Source of the DNA: OMII01 sp947467385
Lineage (GTDB): Bacteria > Bdellovibrionota_C > UBA2361 > OMII01
Length of the DNA: 64,000 bases
Reading direction: 5' to 3'
NCBI GenBank assembly: GCA_044360075.1
Contig: JBIKLA010000002.1
Span: forward strand, 1-64,000
The position numbers and the translations under genes are program-made. Under the pieces are notes generated by a model. It was not told the DNA's origin, ran no database searches, and saw only the letters and a program-made list of their open reading frames with translations. Positions 41,603 to 51,281 of this stretch are shown here, piece by piece (position 1 is the stretch's first letter; the number at the start of each line of letters is the position of its first letter).

Positions 41603-41953
41603 CTAGTAGCGTCCGCCTCCGCCGTGCCCGCCGCCGCCCGGCCGACGAGGTCCACCGCGGTTGAATCCGCCACCTCCACCGCCGCCACCACCGCCCTGGC
41701 GAGGCTCGCGCTCGCGGGCGATATCTACCACGATCGAGCGGCCCTCAAGGTCGGTGCCGTTGAACATATCGACTGCCGCTTTCGCCTCATCCTCGCTCGA
41801 CATCTCAACGAAGCCGAAGCCACGCTTGCGGCCAGTCGCGGGGTCGAGAACGACTCGCGCCGATACCACGTTGCCAGCCGGCGCAAACACTTGCGAAAGC
41901 TCCCCATCTCCGATTGAGAAAGGAAGGTTACCTACATACAGCTTCTTTGACAT
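41603..41953 (-). CDS. RRM RNA-binding protein with glycine-rich tail
   Basis: This 116-residue protein has a single RNA-recognition motif: RNP2 LYVGNL (about 5-10) and RNP1 RGFGFVEM (about 43-50). An RGG-type tail follows (RQGGGGGGGGGGFNRGG). Such proteins in cyanobacteria and proteobacteria act as cold-inducible RNA chaperones. The Gly tract is encoded by a low-complexity stretch prone to length change. The 264-bp upstream gap could hold a structured 5' leader, but I see no clear motif in it. Confidence 0.95.
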   Translation of the reverse strand: MSKKLYVGNLPFSIGDGELSQVFAPAGNVVSARVVLDPATGRKRGFGFVEMSSEDEAKAAVDMFNGTDLEGRSIVVDIAREREPRQGGGGGGGGGGFNRGGPRRPGGGGHGGGGRY

Positions 41954-42217
41954 TTTCTATTTCCTCCACGGCACGGACTATTCTGATAGGCCGCAGGAAC
42001 TCAGTGATCGAACAACCACTGCTGCCTCCAACTCTGCGCTGAAGGTCTTTCTTTCCACCGGTTATTTCCCGGAGCGGTAACCAGATCCACGAAGAAGTTT
42101 ACCAGGGCGCGAAGAGGCTGGTCAAACAAAAAGTTCAAGCGAAACAGCTTCTTAGACTTAACCTCCTGAAAATGTGGGAATATGGGACGAAAAATAACAC
42201 GGTCCTCTCTTTCTTGT

Positions 42218-43369
42218 TCACTTCATCATCGCACCCCGCCGACTCGCCGCCACTTCTTCGTAGAGCGCCTTGTAGCTGCTCACGACCGCCTGCAGCGAGT
42301 GCCTATCAGCAATTCCCCGGCGAGCCTCAATCCCGATTGCACAACGGCGCGGGGGACTCTCGCGCAGCAGCGCGATTATCCCTCGGGCAAGCGCCGCGCC
42401 CGAGCGCGGAGTGACGATGATTCCCCCAGCACCCACTATCTCTCTCGTTGCTCCGGTGTCGGTTGCCACGATCGGCACAGCGCAGGAGGCGGCCTCCGCC
42501 ACGGCATTTGGGAATCCCTCCGCGATGGAAGACGAGCAATAGAGGTCGAGAGCCGAATATATTCTGTGGATACCTGGACGTTCTGGGAGGAGGCGAATCT
42601 TCTGCCGCACCGGCTCAGCTATAGACACTCCATCGCGCTCGGCGGCCCGCCACGAAACACCACGTCCCACGCACAGCAGTCGTGCGTGGGGATGGGATTG
42701 CGAAACGCGCGCGAACGCCTCAAGCAGGTGGCAATGCCCTTTGGCGACATCATAACGCCCGACGTTTCCGATCACGACATCGTCAGGTCCAAATCCCAGC
42801 TCGCGCCGAAGGGCTTCGCGGCTCTCTGAGTTTGGGGCAAAGAGGCTGGTGTCAAACCCATTTCCAAGCACCCGCGCCGCATGGGCGCCAAAACCGAGCG
42901 CCTCGTGCTGCTGGCGGCTCTCCGCGGAGCAATATATTACTGCGCGCGCGCGGCCAGAGAGCCACGCGCTTGCCCGGATGACGGCCTGCGTCGAGCGCTT
43001 GCGCTGCGAAAGGTCATCGAGCCCACGCCGGATGTTCCACACGACCGGGGCGGGGAGCGGCAGCACGTCACGCGCAAAGAGCGAAACCAGGTTGGCATGG
43101 TACATCCAGCCCTGCACAACATCGGGGACAAAATCGCGCGCCACTTTGCGCAGCGCCAGGATGCCTGAGACAAGCCGGTGCGGCCGGTTCATCCCAAGTG
43201 GCACCACCTGAATGCCCTGAGCCTCAAACTCTTGCGCCAGCTCTCCAGGCCCGCCCAGGCTCACGACTCGGCTCGTAATTCCCTGAGCCGACAAGCCCAT
43301 ACATAGGCGTAGCAGCATGCGCTGCGCCCCGTCTCCTGACAACCCGGTGATGCAATGAAGGATCTTCAC
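42218..43369 (-). CDS. Glycosyltransferase family 4
   Basis: This 383-residue GT-B enzyme has N-terminal MKILHCITGLSGDGAQRMLL and C-terminal VGRYDVAKGHCHLLEAF. Its sugar-nucleotide site carries EGFPNAVAEAASCAVPIVAT, the E-x7-E motif of GT4 retaining transferases that build lipopolysaccharide or exopolysaccharide. No other polysaccharide genes are next to it. Donor and acceptor are unknown. The final residues (SRRGAMMK) are basic. Confidence 0.92.
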   Translation of the reverse strand: MKILHCITGLSGDGAQRMLLRLCMGLSAQGITSRVVSLGGPGELAQEFEAQGIQVVPLGMNRPHRLVSGILALRKVARDFVPDVVQGWMYHANLVSLFARDVLPLPAPVVWNIRRGLDDLSQRKRSTQAVIRASAWLSGRARAVIYCSAESRQQHEALGFGAHAARVLGNGFDTSLFAPNSESREALRRELGFGPDDVVIGNVGRYDVAKGHCHLLEAFARVSQSHPHARLLCVGRGVSWRAAERDGVSIAEPVRQKIRLLPERPGIHRIYSALDLYCSSSIAEGFPNAVAEAASCAVPIVATDTGATREIVGAGGIIVTPRSGAALARGIIALLRESPPRRCAIGIEARRGIADRHSLQAVVSSYKALYEEVAASRRGAMMK

Positions 43370-43455
43370 GGTTTCTTCCCGGGGCTAGCTGTAGTCCCAC
43401 GGGCAGCACACCGCCATGATCGGCCACAGCAACGGCCGGCATCAGCCACCGCGCC

Positions 43456-43911
43456 CTACACAAGCTTAGCAGAACGAAGCCCGTTGAGCGCCTTTGATGC
43501 GTCGAGCCCTATTTTTTCCATGGCATCAATGCAGTATGCGCTGCGCATCGCGCCGAGCCCATCCGCCCCGAGATCCTCGCTTGCCAAGCGCAGCGCCTTC
43601 GTGAAGGCCTGCGAAAGGACGAAGAGCGAGTCGAGAGACGCGGTGCTGTCCCCGAGCTGGTTAAGGATGAACGCGACCAGGTCCTCGACCCGCGCCTCGT
43701 ATGGCTCCCACTTCTGCACGCCGTGCGCCTCCCGCTCCGCGGGCGTGCGCTGCAGCGCCCGGGCGATCTGGTTATCGATAGCCCTCATCGCCTGAAGCAG
43801 CCCCTCCTCCATCTTTCCGACCTGCGCGCTCATATCCCCTCGCCTCAAAAAGCTGGCCATTGATCGGCCCACGACTGGATAGGCTACCATCCCGCCCATG
43901 AGGGAGGTCAA
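43456..43911 (-). CDS. Hypothetical helical protein, 151 residues
   Basis: No family is recognised. It is predominantly helical and Cys-poor, with AIDNQIARALQRTPAEREAH and VEDLVAFILNQLGDSTASLD in the middle. A few hydrophobic residues at the N-terminus (LMGGMVAYPVVG) are too short for a clear TM. It lies 20 bp downstream of the metalloprotease gene on the same strand, so the two are probably co-transcribed. It could be a soluble accessory protein (inference). Confidence 0.6.
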   Translation of the reverse strand: MTSLMGGMVAYPVVGRSMASFLRRGDMSAQVGKMEEGLLQAMRAIDNQIARALQRTPAEREAHGVQKWEPYEARVEDLVAFILNQLGDSTASLDSLFVLSQAFTKALRLASEDLGADGLGAMRSAYCIDAMEKIGLDASKALNGLRSAKLV

Positions 43912-43931
43912 GTCGCGGCCTTGCGCAGCTC

Positions 43932-45524
43932 CTACATTGGCTTGGTGCTTCCCAGCCAGATGAAGTTAGAGAAGGATTCCCCGCCCACTGTCTCTGAGTA
44001 CAGGTAGATTTCACGGTCCTCCGGCAGGTTCAGGCGCAGGAAGAAGCTGAATTCTCCCTTGGCGTTGCTCGGGGCCACCCCAACCTCCTGGCCGGCCGCA
44101 AGGAGCTTCATCTTAACCTTTGGAATGGGCACCCCTGCGGGCGAGACGATCGTTCCGGAGATCCGCACAACCGGCCTGTGGCGATCCCCAACGCGGGCGC
44201 GCTTAATCTTGATGATGGCGTAATTGAGATCAGGAGCCTCAGGCGGCTGGGGCGTGGGGTATGCTGGTGTGATGTCCGGGCGCGGCGCGACCTCCTCAAC
44301 CGAGATGCAGCTGCTGTTGCCGTAGAGGTGGCGGTTGATTTCATTGAGGCTTGCGTTCGAGAAGCTGTCCGCCGGCGGCACCGAGATGCTCGGATACATG
44401 AGAGACTTCTCGTCGCTCTCGTCGTGGTTTGCTCCGAAGTTGTGCCCCACTTCGTGGGCAAAGATCGCAAAGTCCGCCGCATCGTTGTAGTGCGACGTCA
44501 CGCCATACGTCAAAATTGGGCTTGAGCACACGACCCCGATGTAGGCGATACCGATGACGCTTCCATCAATATTTTTGCCCGAGAAAAGGTGCTTAATGTC
44601 GACGACGCTGCTGAAGTTTAGGGGCTCATCCGAAAGGTTATTTGCGTTCGCCTCATTGAAGGTGAACGACGAGAGAAGCTTCATGGCATCGGTTGAAACG
44701 TACGGCGACTTTCCGGCGTAGGCGTGCTGCTTTACGATGCGAAAACGGATGCCGAGCTGGCGCGCATAGATTGCCTCCCCCAAGTTCACGAGCCCCGCGA
44801 TGACCGCGTTGCTGGACTCCCCATAGCGCTTGTACCATTCCTGGTCTGCGTCCGTGCTCAGCGTGACCACTCGCGCCGTCTCCATCGTCCTGACGCCCGA
44901 TTCGGCGGCAAGCGGCTTGACGATATCGCCGCGCCCCCCCGAAGCTGAGGCAGCGCTCGCGGGAGGAGCCGCATTTGCGCAGCCAGCCTTCCTCATGGCG
45001 GAGCGCGGGATTGACGTGACCTTGGCCTGAATGACGATCGTCCCGTCGAGCCGCATCGTGATTGTGTATATCCGCTGCCTGCTCTGGCGCGAGCCCTTCG
45101 CCCGGCCGGCAAACGAGACCTTTAGGGTGCTTCCAACAACGTACGCGCCCGTCGGCATCACACGGCGGCCGCGCATCCTGAGCCCGCCCCCAAGGACAAC
45201 CGCGCCGCGCAAGAGCGTTGGCTGAATTGGATCCTCCACATCAACCCCATTCGTCGTGATTACCGAGCGCCAGGTCTTGTTGCGACGCTGCGTTAGGCGA
45301 ACATCGATGTTGCCCGAAGAGAACACCCGCCCCCTGATGCGGACGGTTGGCACGTTTTCTAATTCGGCACGCGAATGAGTCGGCCTCATCGCTTTCTCGA
45401 TCCCGGTGAGGGCCACCAGGGCTCTGTAAGGATTTTGCCGCTGGGACTGCGCCTGTGCGAGGGGCACCAGCGCACCAATCATGAGGATACTTACTGCGCA
45501 CAACGACGCCCGAACTGCCCCCAT
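43932..45524 (-). CDS. Secreted metzincin metalloprotease (reprolysin-like)
   Basis: This 530-residue exported protein has a signal peptide (about 1-25). The zinc site HEVGHNFGANHD starts at His357, with Met-turn SLMYP about 13 residues later, as in M12B-type metzincins. The N-terminal 190 residues look like a propeptide, and CANAAPP near residue 187 could act as a cysteine switch. The C-terminal 90 residues (IRIKRARVGDRHRPVVRISG-like, then KGEFSFFLRL) form a beta-sandwich of the carboxypeptidase-regulatory type. It probably degrades extracellular protein. Confidence 0.85.
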   Translation of the reverse strand: MGAVRASLCAVSILMIGALVPLAQAQSQRQNPYRALVALTGIEKAMRPTHSRAELENVPTVRIRGRVFSSGNIDVRLTQRRNKTWRSVITTNGVDVEDPIQPTLLRGAVVLGGGLRMRGRRVMPTGAYVVGSTLKVSFAGRAKGSRQSRQRIYTITMRLDGTIVIQAKVTSIPRSAMRKAGCANAAPPASAASASGGRGDIVKPLAAESGVRTMETARVVTLSTDADQEWYKRYGESSNAVIAGLVNLGEAIYARQLGIRFRIVKQHAYAGKSPYVSTDAMKLLSSFTFNEANANNLSDEPLNFSSVVDIKHLFSGKNIDGSVIGIAYIGVVCSSPILTYGVTSHYNDAADFAIFAHEVGHNFGANHDESDEKSLMYPSISVPPADSFSNASLNEINRHLYGNSSCISVEEVAPRPDITPAYPTPQPPEAPDLNYAIIKIKRARVGDRHRPVVRISGTIVSPAGVPIPKVKMKLLAAGQEVGVAPSNAKGEFSFFLRLNLPEDREIYLYSETVGGESFSNFIWLGSTKPM

Positions 45525-45762
45525 ACATCACCCTGAAAACCGAGGAGAGAAGACCCCCCTAAACCTTCGAACGTAGAGCGTTCCCTCTTACGATGCCGTG
45601 CCGCGGCTCAGGTTTCGGCATTTTTTTAAAATGCCTTTTGAGGCACTTGCCTCAGGCCCTTGCCCCGCTTACAACGCTACTGTGGCACCCATCGCAAACC
45701 CCACCGAAACCTCAGAAACAACATCTGGCTGGGCAATCCGGATAGGTCGAACAGGCTCTCGC

Positions 45763-46956
45763 ATGCGCCGACTACTCCCTGCGCTCGTTGTGCTCGCTGC
45801 ATGGCTCAGCTCATCCGGCTGTGCCCGCCCCGCACTCCCGACCCCCGAAACTGCATTTCGCTTATCAGATACGCCGCCGCTCTCCGATGATCTCGTTTTG
45901 GCCGACCTCGCCTCTGCGATCGACATGCAGCGCAGCAGTCTTAGTAAGAAGCCCGACAAGGTGATGCGATTCGGCAGCGTCGTAATGACACAGGGCCAGT
46001 ACGCCGAGGCGCTCGCGCGCCTCTCTGCGGCCCTGCGTGGCGAAGGCAGCGTTGAGCAGAAGCTCAGCTACATACGAGACAACTTTTCGTTCGCCGAGAT
46101 CTACGGGGGCAGCGAGTGGGGCGAGGTGCTCCTGACCAGTTACTACGAGCCGGTGATAGAGGGCAGCCTTAAGCGCTCTGGCCGCTTCACTCAGCCGCTG
46201 TACGCGAAGCCTGCGGACCTCGTTACCCTGCAGCTCAGCTCGTTCGCGGAACGCTTCAAGGATGAGAACGCGCTCAAGGGGCGCCTGAACGGCGCAAGCT
46301 TCGTCCCATACTACTCGCGCCAGGAGATCGACCAGGGGGGTGCGCTGCGCGGCCGCGGCCTTGAGCTCTGCTGGGTCGACCCGATCGACGCCTTTTTCCT
46401 TCAGATACAGGGCTCAGGAACCGTCACGCTCAGGAACGGCTCGGCCCTGCACCTGAACTACGCCGATAAGAACGGCCTCAAGTATGTCCCGATCGGAAAG
46501 TTCCTCAAGGAGCAGCTCGCTCCCCAGCCAGTCACAATGCAGCGCATCGTCGCGGCACTCAACGGCATGGAGCCCGCCCAGCGCACCGCGCTCATGAATG
46601 AAAATCCGAGCTATGTCTTCTTTAGGCGATCGGACCAGCGGGCCGTGACCTCAACGGGCATACCCGCAACCTCCGGCAGGACGATCGCTGCCGATCCCCG
46701 TTTTGCGCCCAAAGGATCCCTTGTGTTCATCTCGTTTACGAAGCCGAGGCTTGATTCCGCACCTGTAGCGGACGCGGAGCCAGCCGGGAGCTCCCAGGTG
46801 AGCCGTTTCGTGCTCGACCAGGATTCCGGCGGGGCCATAACCGGAACAGGCCGCATCGATCTCTTTTGGGGACGGGGCGCAGACGCTCAGCGCTTTGCTG
46901 GCGTGATGCAGGATCAGCATGCTCGCGTCTGGTATCTTGTGCCGAAGTTGCCCTAA
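45763..46956 (+). CDS. mltA: Membrane-bound lytic murein transglycosylase A (lipoprotein)
   Basis: This 397-residue lipoprotein has a lipobox SSGC (Cys near residue 19). MltA cleaves peptidoglycan glycan strands. Recognisable motifs are LLTSYYEPVIEGS, YSRQEID, the double-psi barrel core ELCWVDPIDAFFLQIQGSG, and the C-terminal 3D domain with FVLDQDSGGAITGTGRIDLFWG, where the family's catalytic Asp lies. I chose the ATG at 45763 because it starts directly before the signal sequence; the frame is open further upstream. It is convergent with the small exported protein, with 3 bp between stops. Confidence 0.94.
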   Translation: MRRLLPALVVLAAWLSSSGCARPALPTPETAFRLSDTPPLSDDLVLADLASAIDMQRSSLSKKPDKVMRFGSVVMTQGQYAEALARLSAALRGEGSVEQKLSYIRDNFSFAEIYGGSEWGEVLLTSYYEPVIEGSLKRSGRFTQPLYAKPADLVTLQLSSFAERFKDENALKGRLNGASFVPYYSRQEIDQGGALRGRGLELCWVDPIDAFFLQIQGSGTVTLRNGSALHLNYADKNGLKYVPIGKFLKEQLAPQPVTMQRIVAALNGMEPAQRTALMNENPSYVFFRRSDQRAVTSTGIPATSGRTIAADPRFAPKGSLVFISFTKPRLDSAPVADAEPAGSSQVSRFVLDQDSGGAITGTGRIDLFWGRGADAQRFAGVMQDQHARVWYLVPKLP

Positions 46957-46959
46957 CTC

Positions 46960-47460
46960 TTACTGATCAGCCTCGCTCGGATCGAGCCCCTCATCGGGAC
47001 CAGGCCGCCCGCCCGGAGGCTGTGGCGGTATCTGGTTTGGCACAAGCCCTCCTTGAGGGGGCTCAGAATAGGGCGCGTCTGGTCCCCCCGGGACCTCACG
47101 GGCGATGTCCCTGACGAGGTCTCCCATCGCGCTGCTCTCCGGCGACCTCTCCGTATCGGGGGCCTTGGTGGCCGTAGCCTTCTTAGCGAGCGATTCCGGC
47201 GTGCGCCCGCGCGAGGATCGCCAATCGATAACCTTTCCATCCTTGAAAACAACAAAGGCGCTCTGGCTGTAGTTCCAGCGCACCTCGCGCTTGACGTCAC
47301 GATTAATCTTCTCGGCAGGCTGGCCCCAAACGCGCATAACCTCCGGCAAGGTGTCACCGACCGTCAAGTCCTCAAAGGCACCTTCAGCGAAAGCCGTCAG
47401 GGGCGAAGCAGTTGCCACGAGAAGCGGCACAAAGAGTGTAGTAATGAGTTTGCGATACAC
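46960..47460 (-). CDS. Exported protein with BamE/OmlA-like N-terminal domain
   Basis: This 166-residue protein has a signal peptide ending near residue 25 (LTAFA). Residues about 30-80, DLTVGDTLPEVMRVWGQPAE and VFKDGKVIDWRS, resemble the compact SmpA/BamE fold seen in outer-membrane assembly proteins, but the match is only structural in flavour. The C-terminal half is Pro/Gly/Glu-rich and probably disordered (QIPPQPPGGRPGPDEG). It lacks a lipobox Cys. It lies next to the mltA gene but in convergent orientation. Confidence 0.6.
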   Translation of the reverse strand: MYRKLITTLFVPLLVATASPLTAFAEGAFEDLTVGDTLPEVMRVWGQPAEKINRDVKREVRWNYSQSAFVVFKDGKVIDWRSSRGRTPESLAKKATATKAPDTERSPESSAMGDLVRDIAREVPGGPDAPYSEPPQGGLVPNQIPPQPPGGRPGPDEGLDPSEADQ

Positions 47461-47575
47461 GATCTGCGATCTCCTGATTAGTGGCGGCGCTACTAAAACC
47501 GCATTTCAACGAGTAACACAGCCCTCTTTGCCCCGAAACAGGAAAAGATATGAGGCGCCCAGGCGGTCACATCCG

Positions 47576-48730
47576 CTAGCATCCCACCGCACGCACTAAC
47601 CGGCCCCATCCCGAGTGAGGAGTAAGCCCGTGCGCGGCGTCAGCAACGCGGCGGGCCACCCCCGATGATACGGCAAGGGGCATAAGCACCCGGCCGACGG
47701 AGCTTCCGAGCATCCACGAGGTCATGCGCGTGAAGCCCCGCATCTCCTGGGCCGCTGCGGCTTGGCCCCGACGATATTCCTCAAGCGCCTCATCGCGATC
47801 TCCTCCCCGAAAAATCGCCGTCACCGCATCCGCTGCAAGGCAACCCGTGAGAACAGCATGCGTCATGCCCGTGCCGCCGATCGGATCAAAGCTCTCACAG
47901 GCATCTCCGGCAACGAGCGCGCCCTCATGCACTGCGGCTCGCCGTAGAGTATTGAGCGGGCCTGCACCGATCGGTGGGGCATCGATCTGGCACTCCACGC
48001 CAAGCAGCGCGCTGCGCTCCTGCAACCACTGCGAAAGCCGAGCTGGATCGCTCATCTGCGCAACAAAGCCCGACTCTCCCAGAAGCGATAGGTTCATGGT
48101 AGTGGTCCCTGTCGGGGTGAGGTACACCTCACCCGCAGCTCCCAAAAAGGTCTGAACAAACGGGGATAGCCGCCCCCGCGTGACGCGCCATGACGAGCTG
48201 CTGCCGACGCGGCGCCGGCGGACGGGCGCGGCGCGAAAGCCGAGGTGAGCAAGCGAGCGGGAGCCTGCGCCGTCGGCGATCACGAGCGACTCGGCTTCCA
48301 CCCGCTCATCGCCCATCCGCACGACATAGCGATTCCCTGCCCTCTCAATCGAGCGCACAGGCTTTCCAAACCGAACGGAAGCGCCACGGCAGGATCGCAC
48401 ACGAGAAATAAGCGCAGCATCAAGCTCTGCGCGCTGCACTCCTATCATTCCGGAGGTGTCCTCGATATCAAAGGGCCGCTCGCCGAGAAAGATCCGGTAG
48501 CCTTCGAGGGGCGCCCACGAACGGCACTCTGTGCGGACATCCACCCCCGCCTCAAGAAGCGCTGCGACCCCACGCCCCGACAACCCCTCGCCGCAGGCCT
48601 TTCGGCGTGGGAAGCATGCCTTGTCAACGAGAAGCGATGGAATGCCCTGCTGGGCAAGCTTAAGCGCAGCGGCGCTGCCGGCCAGCGAGGCCCCGATGAT
48701 GACAACGGGAATGGAACATCTTGAAATCAT
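47576..48730 (-). CDS. FAD-dependent oxidoreductase (geranylgeranyl reductase/halogenase type)
   Basis: This flavoprotein of 384 residues has an N-terminal Rossmann motif IIGASLAGSAAALKLA. CGEGLSGRG is typical of the geranylgeranyl-reductase / PHBH-like group. GDACESFDPIGGTGM, binding the FAD pyrophosphate, lies at about residue 272. Enzymes of this group reduce isoprenoids or oxygenate aromatic or polyketide substrates. I prefer the ATG at 48728-48730; the frame extends to a TTG at 48766. The substrate is not visible. It lies just downstream of phoU on the same strand. Confidence 0.85.
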   Translation of the reverse strand: MISRCSIPVVIIGASLAGSAAALKLAQQGIPSLLVDKACFPRRKACGEGLSGRGVAALLEAGVDVRTECRSWAPLEGYRIFLGERPFDIEDTSGMIGVQRAELDAALISRVRSCRGASVRFGKPVRSIERAGNRYVVRMGDERVEAESLVIADGAGSRSLAHLGFRAAPVRRRRVGSSSSWRVTRGRLSPFVQTFLGAAGEVYLTPTGTTTMNLSLLGESGFVAQMSDPARLSQWLQERSALLGVECQIDAPPIGAGPLNTLRRAAVHEGALVAGDACESFDPIGGTGMTHAVLTGCLAADAVTAIFRGGDRDEALEEYRRGQAAAAQEMRGFTRMTSWMLGSSVGRVLMPLAVSSGVARRVADAAHGLTPHSGWGRLVRAVGC

Positions 48731-48769
48731 TGCGGCATCAGGGGGCCCCTTCACGCCCTCGCCCAAAGC

Positions 48770-49432
48770 CTATGACACTTTGGTGTGCCTCACAATCTCG
48801 CCACGCACCATGTACACGACGTCCTCGGCGATGTTGGTGGCATGATCCGCAATGCGCTCTAGGTTGCGGGAAACCGAGAGCAAAAGAATAAAGCGGTCGA
48901 CGTCGTTCGGGTGCTCCTTGATTGCCCGTATCACCTGCTTATGGACGCTCCGGTTGATGTCGTCGATGGCGTCATCCGAGGAGCACACCACTTTTGCCAG
49001 GTTCTCGTCGAGATTGACGAGCGCCTCAAGGCTCTGGCGGAGCATCTGCTGAACCTTGGCCTCCCCATCCTGAAAGTCGATGATCGCCTCAGGCGCTGTT
49101 GTAATCTGGCTTAGTTTGAGCGCACGGCTCGCGATGTTGGCCGCCAAGTCCCCGATGCGCTCTAGGTCGCTGTTAATCTTGAGGACCGCCACAATGAAAC
49201 GCAGGTCCGTCGCAACCGGCTGGTGAAGCGCCAGTATTTTGAGACACTCCTCCTCTATGGTAACCTCGGCGAGGTCGATGCGCTCGTCCCCGTCGATAAC
49301 CTCCTGCGCTAGCTTGCCATCACGCGCCTCAACAGCCTTGACGGCCTTATACACCGTCTCCTCAACCAGGGCGCTCTGCCCCAGGATGAGCCCCTTGAGC
49401 TTCTCGATCTCACGATTCAGATGGACGGACAC
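48770..49432 (-). CDS. phoU: Phosphate transport system regulatory protein PhoU
   Basis: PhoU represses the Pho regulon through PstB and PhoR when phosphate is abundant. The 220 residues form the two-fold PhoU four-helix repeat. Visible signatures are DLAEVTIEEECLKILALHQP, DLRFIVAVLKINSDLERIGD (the E/DxxxD metal-binding motif) and a second copy DRFILLLSVSRNLERIADHA. The start GTG at 49432 has a strong AGGAGGG motif 5-6 nt upstream. It is the last gene of the pst cluster, 58 bp after pstB. Confidence 0.95.
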   Translation of the reverse strand: MSVHLNREIEKLKGLILGQSALVEETVYKAVKAVEARDGKLAQEVIDGDERIDLAEVTIEEECLKILALHQPVATDLRFIVAVLKINSDLERIGDLAANIASRALKLSQITTAPEAIIDFQDGEAKVQQMLRQSLEALVNLDENLAKVVCSSDDAIDDINRSVHKQVIRAIKEHPNDVDRFILLLSVSRNLERIADHATNIAEDVVYMVRGEIVRHTKVS

Positions 49433-49490
49433 GATACCCTCCTGCCAGAAATCTTTCCTGCTCAATACTACAGCCAAAACCGCTGCACCA

Positions 49491-50357
49491 TCACCCAAAC
49501 CGGCCCGTGATGTAATCCTCCGTCTGCCGCTCATTTGGCTTCGTAAAGAGGGCTTTCGTCCGGCCGAACTCGACCAACCGACCCTCAAAGAAGAAGGCCG
49601 TATGATCTGAAACGCGCGCCGCCTGCTGCATATTGTGGGTCACGATAACGATAGTGTAGTCGACACGCAGCTCCGCGATCAGGTCCTCAATCTTGGAGGT
49701 TGATCGAGGATCAAGAGCCGAAGCTGGCTCGTCCATGAGCAGCACCTCTGGATCGACAGCGAGAGCGCGCGCGATGCAGAGGCGCTGCTGCTGGCCCCCC
49801 GAAAGGTCGAGGGCGCTTGAGTAGAGGCGATCCTTGACCTCTTTCCATAGGTCCGCCCGGATCAGGCTCTGGCGCACGATCTCGTCCAGCATCGCCTGGT
49901 CCTTAAGCCCATGAATCTTGGGCCCGTATGCCACATTCTCAAAGATGCTCTTGGGAAACGGGTTCGACTTCTGGAACACCATGCCGACCTTCTTGCGCAG
50001 CGCGATGAGGTCGATGCCACCTCCATAGAGATCATGGCCGTCGAGCAGCACCTTACCCTCAACCCGAACGCCCTCGATGAGGTCGTTCATGCGGTTCATG
50101 GTCCTCAGGAATGTCGACTTTCCGCAGCCCGAGGGCCCGATAAACGCGGTCACCTCGCGCGCCGGGATCTTCATCGATATGTTGTGAAGCGCCTGGAATG
50201 CTCCGTAGAAAAGGCTAAGCCCTTCGACCTGAATCTTGGTCTCATGCGGATTCTGCACCGGGCTCGCCTTGTCCTCTCTCACGCCGAAATACTGTGCTCC
50301 GTTCATCTTATTTCCTACCTCACTCACATCGAGTACGTCTAGATCCCACTCCTTCAT
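49491..50357 (-). CDS. pstB: Phosphate ABC transporter ATP-binding protein PstB
   Basis: This 288-residue ATPase is cytoplasmic and couples to the PstCA channel. It carries Walker A GPSGCGKST, signature LSGGQQQRLCIARALA, Walker B VLLMDEPASALD and the H-loop in VIVTHNMQQA. The N-terminal extension of about 40 residues before VEGLSLFYG is longer than usual (258 residues in E. coli); an internal start near MNGAQYFGVRE is possible. It is the fourth pst gene, located between pstA and phoU. Confidence 0.96.
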   Translation of the reverse strand: MKEWDLDVLDVSEVGNKMNGAQYFGVREDKASPVQNPHETKIQVEGLSLFYGAFQALHNISMKIPAREVTAFIGPSGCGKSTFLRTMNRMNDLIEGVRVEGKVLLDGHDLYGGGIDLIALRKKVGMVFQKSNPFPKSIFENVAYGPKIHGLKDQAMLDEIVRQSLIRADLWKEVKDRLYSSALDLSGGQQQRLCIARALAVDPEVLLMDEPASALDPRSTSKIEDLIAELRVDYTIVIVTHNMQQAARVSDHTAFFFEGRLVEFGRTKALFTKPNERQTEDYITGRFG

Positions 50358-50366
50358 GCGTTCGCA

Positions 50367-51281
50367 CTAGCGCCGCCTTCGCTCAAATTTCGAGCGAAGC
50401 ACTATCGCGCAGCCGTTCATGATGAGCATTGCGGCGAGCAGCACAGTTATCGCTGCCGCCGCGTTTTGGTGGAATTCGGCCTGCGGGCGGGAGAGCCAAT
50501 TAAAAGCCTGTATCGGGAGCGCCGTAAACGGCGAGAACACCGAGTCAGGAACCTGCGCCACATACGTAAGCGCCCCCAAGGTAATGAGGGGCGCCGTCTC
50601 ACCCAGCGCGCGCGAGAAAGCAAGGATACAGCCGGTCAGTATGCCCGGAAATGCGCCCGGCACAACCTGCGTCCATACCGTCTGCCAGCGGGTTGCGCCG
50701 AGTGCGAGCGCCCCCTCTCGATACCCACTCGGGACGGTGCGAATCGCCTCTCGCGCTGCCATAATAATGATGGGCAGCACCAGGAGTGCCAAGGTCAGCG
50801 CCCCGGAGATGAGGCTCCGGTCAAGACCAAGCACCCTCACAAACACCTGCAGCCCCAAGAGCCCGTAAATTACCGACGGCACGCCCGCCAAGTTCGCGAT
50901 GCAGATCTCGATTACCCGCGTGAACCGGCCCCGCGATCCGTACTCCTCAAGGTACAGAGCCGCACCGACACCAAGAGGCAGGGCAAAGATCACCGTGAGG
51001 AGCATGAGGTATAGGCTGCCCGTCCAGGCGGCGAGGATACCAGCGTTCTCTGGCTTACGGGATGGAAAGCTCATGAAGAAGTCGAGCCCCAAGCGGCCGA
51101 TTCCCGCCTGGATTATGTCGGCAAGGAGGACGAGGAGCACCCCAAGCGCAGAGCAGATAAGAAAGCGTGCCAGAAAAACGAAGGCCTTCTCGCTCAGCGG
51201 GTGGGCGAGCAGCGGCACCCTAAGATCCCGCGCCTCACTCAGGCGAATCGTTCGTGCTGTAAGCTTTGCAACTGCGGCCAT
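50367..51281 (-). CDS. pstA: Phosphate ABC transporter permease PstA
   Basis: This 304-residue inner-membrane protein has six TM helices. The cytoplasmic EAA loop (REAIRTVPSGYREGALALGA) binds the ATPase. A Glu-rich first loop and GVAVYL-like GVGAALYLEEY are typical of PstA. The N-terminal 40 residues are cytoplasmic and basic. It begins one base after the pstC stop region. It shares the phosphate channel with PstC. Confidence 0.95.
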   Translation of the reverse strand: MAAVAKLTARTIRLSEARDLRVPLLAHPLSEKAFVFLARFLICSALGVLLVLLADIIQAGIGRLGLDFFMSFPSRKPENAGILAAWTGSLYLMLLTVIFALPLGVGAALYLEEYGSRGRFTRVIEICIANLAGVPSVIYGLLGLQVFVRVLGLDRSLISGALTLALLVLPIIIMAAREAIRTVPSGYREGALALGATRWQTVWTQVVPGAFPGILTGCILAFSRALGETAPLITLGALTYVAQVPDSVFSPFTALPIQAFNWLSRPQAEFHQNAAAAITVLLAAMLIMNGCAIVLRSKFERRRR